36,018 nucleotides of DNA, from contig NZ_JAUNXI010000018.1 in assembly GCF_030539875.1 (NCBI RefSeq), positions 1 to 36,018 on the forward strand, in the 5' to 3' direction. The position numbers and the translations under genes are program-made. Below are positions 35,440-36,018 of the stretch, one piece after another. A model generated the notes under the pieces. That model was not told the DNA's origin. It saw only the letters and a program-made list of their open reading frames with translations, and searched no databases. This DNA is from Methanobrevibacter sp. (GTDB taxonomy: Archaea; Methanobacteriota; Methanobacteria; Methanobacteriales; Methanobacteriaceae). Positions within the stretch are counted from its first letter, which is position 1; each line of letters starts with the position of its first letter.

Positions 35440-36018
35440 ATTATCCCTCTACTCCTTTTTTGTTTACCTTCAATTTTCGATTTAGCTTTTAAATCTGCCA
35501 ACTGAAAACGGAGATTATTTGCTAAACTTTTAATCCAATTATCACTACTGGTAGTTTCATTGATTAATCTTGCAACTTCCTCAGCAGAAACACCTTCCGG
35601 CAAATCAATGAATTTATGAATATGTTCAACTGTTACTTTACCTTTAATCTCAACATCCTCATCATTAGAGTTGTTATCCACTACAACAGTAGAATCATTT
35701 TCAGATTTAATGGCATCAACAAATTCACCAAATGTCAAACCTCTTTGAGCAGGTCCTGCATGACTAGCGGCAGGTGTCCAATTACGCTGATTCATCCAAC
35801 CAGTAGTGTCCATTTTGTGCCCGGCAACATTTGCCCAGAAATGACCTACACTTCCCCAATGCCCATGAACTTTATTTGCAGGTAAACCACAAGCATGAGC
35901 AAGAGCAATTAATGCATCTGAGGAATCACTACAATTCATGTATCCGGCTCTGAAAGCATTCATCCAAGAACCATACTTATCACTATCAAAATAGAAATCA
36001 TATTCGCATTGACCGAAT
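35436..36018 (-). CDS. Transglutaminase-like cysteine peptidase domain, C-terminal part (cut by window end)
   Basis: The frame stays open to the last base of the window, so the start lies outside; at least 193 residues are visible. A papain/transglutaminase core shows Cys in GYMNCSDSSDALIALAHACG, His in VGHFWANV and Asp in KMDTTGW, in the Cys-His-Asp order of transglutaminase-like and C71 endoisopeptidase enzymes. Conserved GLPANKV separates them as in transglutaminases. A charged helical tail follows. As the first visible gene of the tail module it may be the end of a tape-measure protein or a tail-associated wall hydrolase. Its stop overlaps the next start (ATGA). Confidence 0.75.
   Translation of the reverse strand, partial: FGQCEYDFYFDSDKYGSWMNAFRAGYMNCSDSSDALIALAHACGLPANKVHGHWGSVGHFWANVAGHKMDTTGWMNQRNWTPAASHAGPAQRGLTFGEFVDAIKSENDSTVVVDNNSNDEDVEIKGKVTVEHIHKFIDLPEGVSAEEVARLINETTSSDNWIKSLANNLRFQLADLKAKSKIEGKQKRSRGII

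Noticed and set aside
1-36018. CRISPR array, rRNA or complete tRNA genes.
   Set aside because: No regularly spaced direct repeats and no cloverleaf or rRNA-like stretch seen on either strand.

Overview
This is an AT-rich archaeal window that reads as a Methanobacteriales chromosome, most likely Methanobrevibacter or a close relative. The evidence is PurO, CofE and CofD, GTP cyclohydrolase III, the methyl-CoM reductase activating ATPase A2 (AtwA), a methanogenesis-marker-9-like protein, topoisomerase VI, aIF1A and Rio1, plus a phage lysin with pseudomurein-binding repeats. Shine-Dalgarno sequences (GGAGG, AGGTGAT) are common, and TTG or GTG starts are frequent.

Region 1 (about 1-12.7 kb, mostly + strand) is ordinary methanogen core. 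It holds an unknown gene with an MreB-like actin, RNase HII, an ExbB/ExbD pair, PurO, the F420 cluster cofE-cofD-GTP cyclohydrolase III with a Dus-like TIM barrel, and AtwA. These are followed by a minus-strand YgjP-like metalloprotease, the Cys-rich marker protein, and precorrin-2 dehydrogenase plus HemA (tetrapyrroles for F430, siroheme and corrinoids).

Region 2 (12.7-22.2 kb, - strand) holds a CDC48-like AAA+ ATPase, an endonuclease IV-type protein downstream of GAPDH, a copper-type operon (CsoR repressor, P-type ATPase, HMA chaperone), topoisomerase VI B and A, and a two-KH-domain protein. The copper operon has two near-identical operators. Its HMA chaperone has no ATG, GTG or TTG at the expected start and appears to begin at ATT, in frame with and 54 nt after the ATPase stop codon.

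Region 3 (22.25-26.18 kb) looks like a decaying island between the KH gene and rio1-aIF1A, which I recall as adjacent in related genomes. It holds frameshifted remnants of an MNT/HEPN toxin-antitoxin pair, an intact 705-residue protein combining GNAT-like, zinc-ribbon and SAP segments, and a DinD-like pseudogene with several frameshifts.

Region 4 (26.18-27.3 kb, - strand) is rio1 and aIF1A.

Region 5 (27.5 kb to the window end, - strand) is the tail and lysis end of a provirus. In transcription order it holds a transglutaminase-like peptidase fragment cut by the window end, a large Ig-repeat protein, a Dit-like tail protein, a Tal-like protein carrying an unknown domain inserted in an Ig-like fold, and a C39-type peptidase with pseudomurein-binding repeats, followed by a hairpin terminator. 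The most unusual items are the inserted domain in the Tal-like protein, the GNAT/zinc-ribbon/SAP protein, and the ATT-start chaperone. All assignments come from reading motifs by eye; no database search was run.
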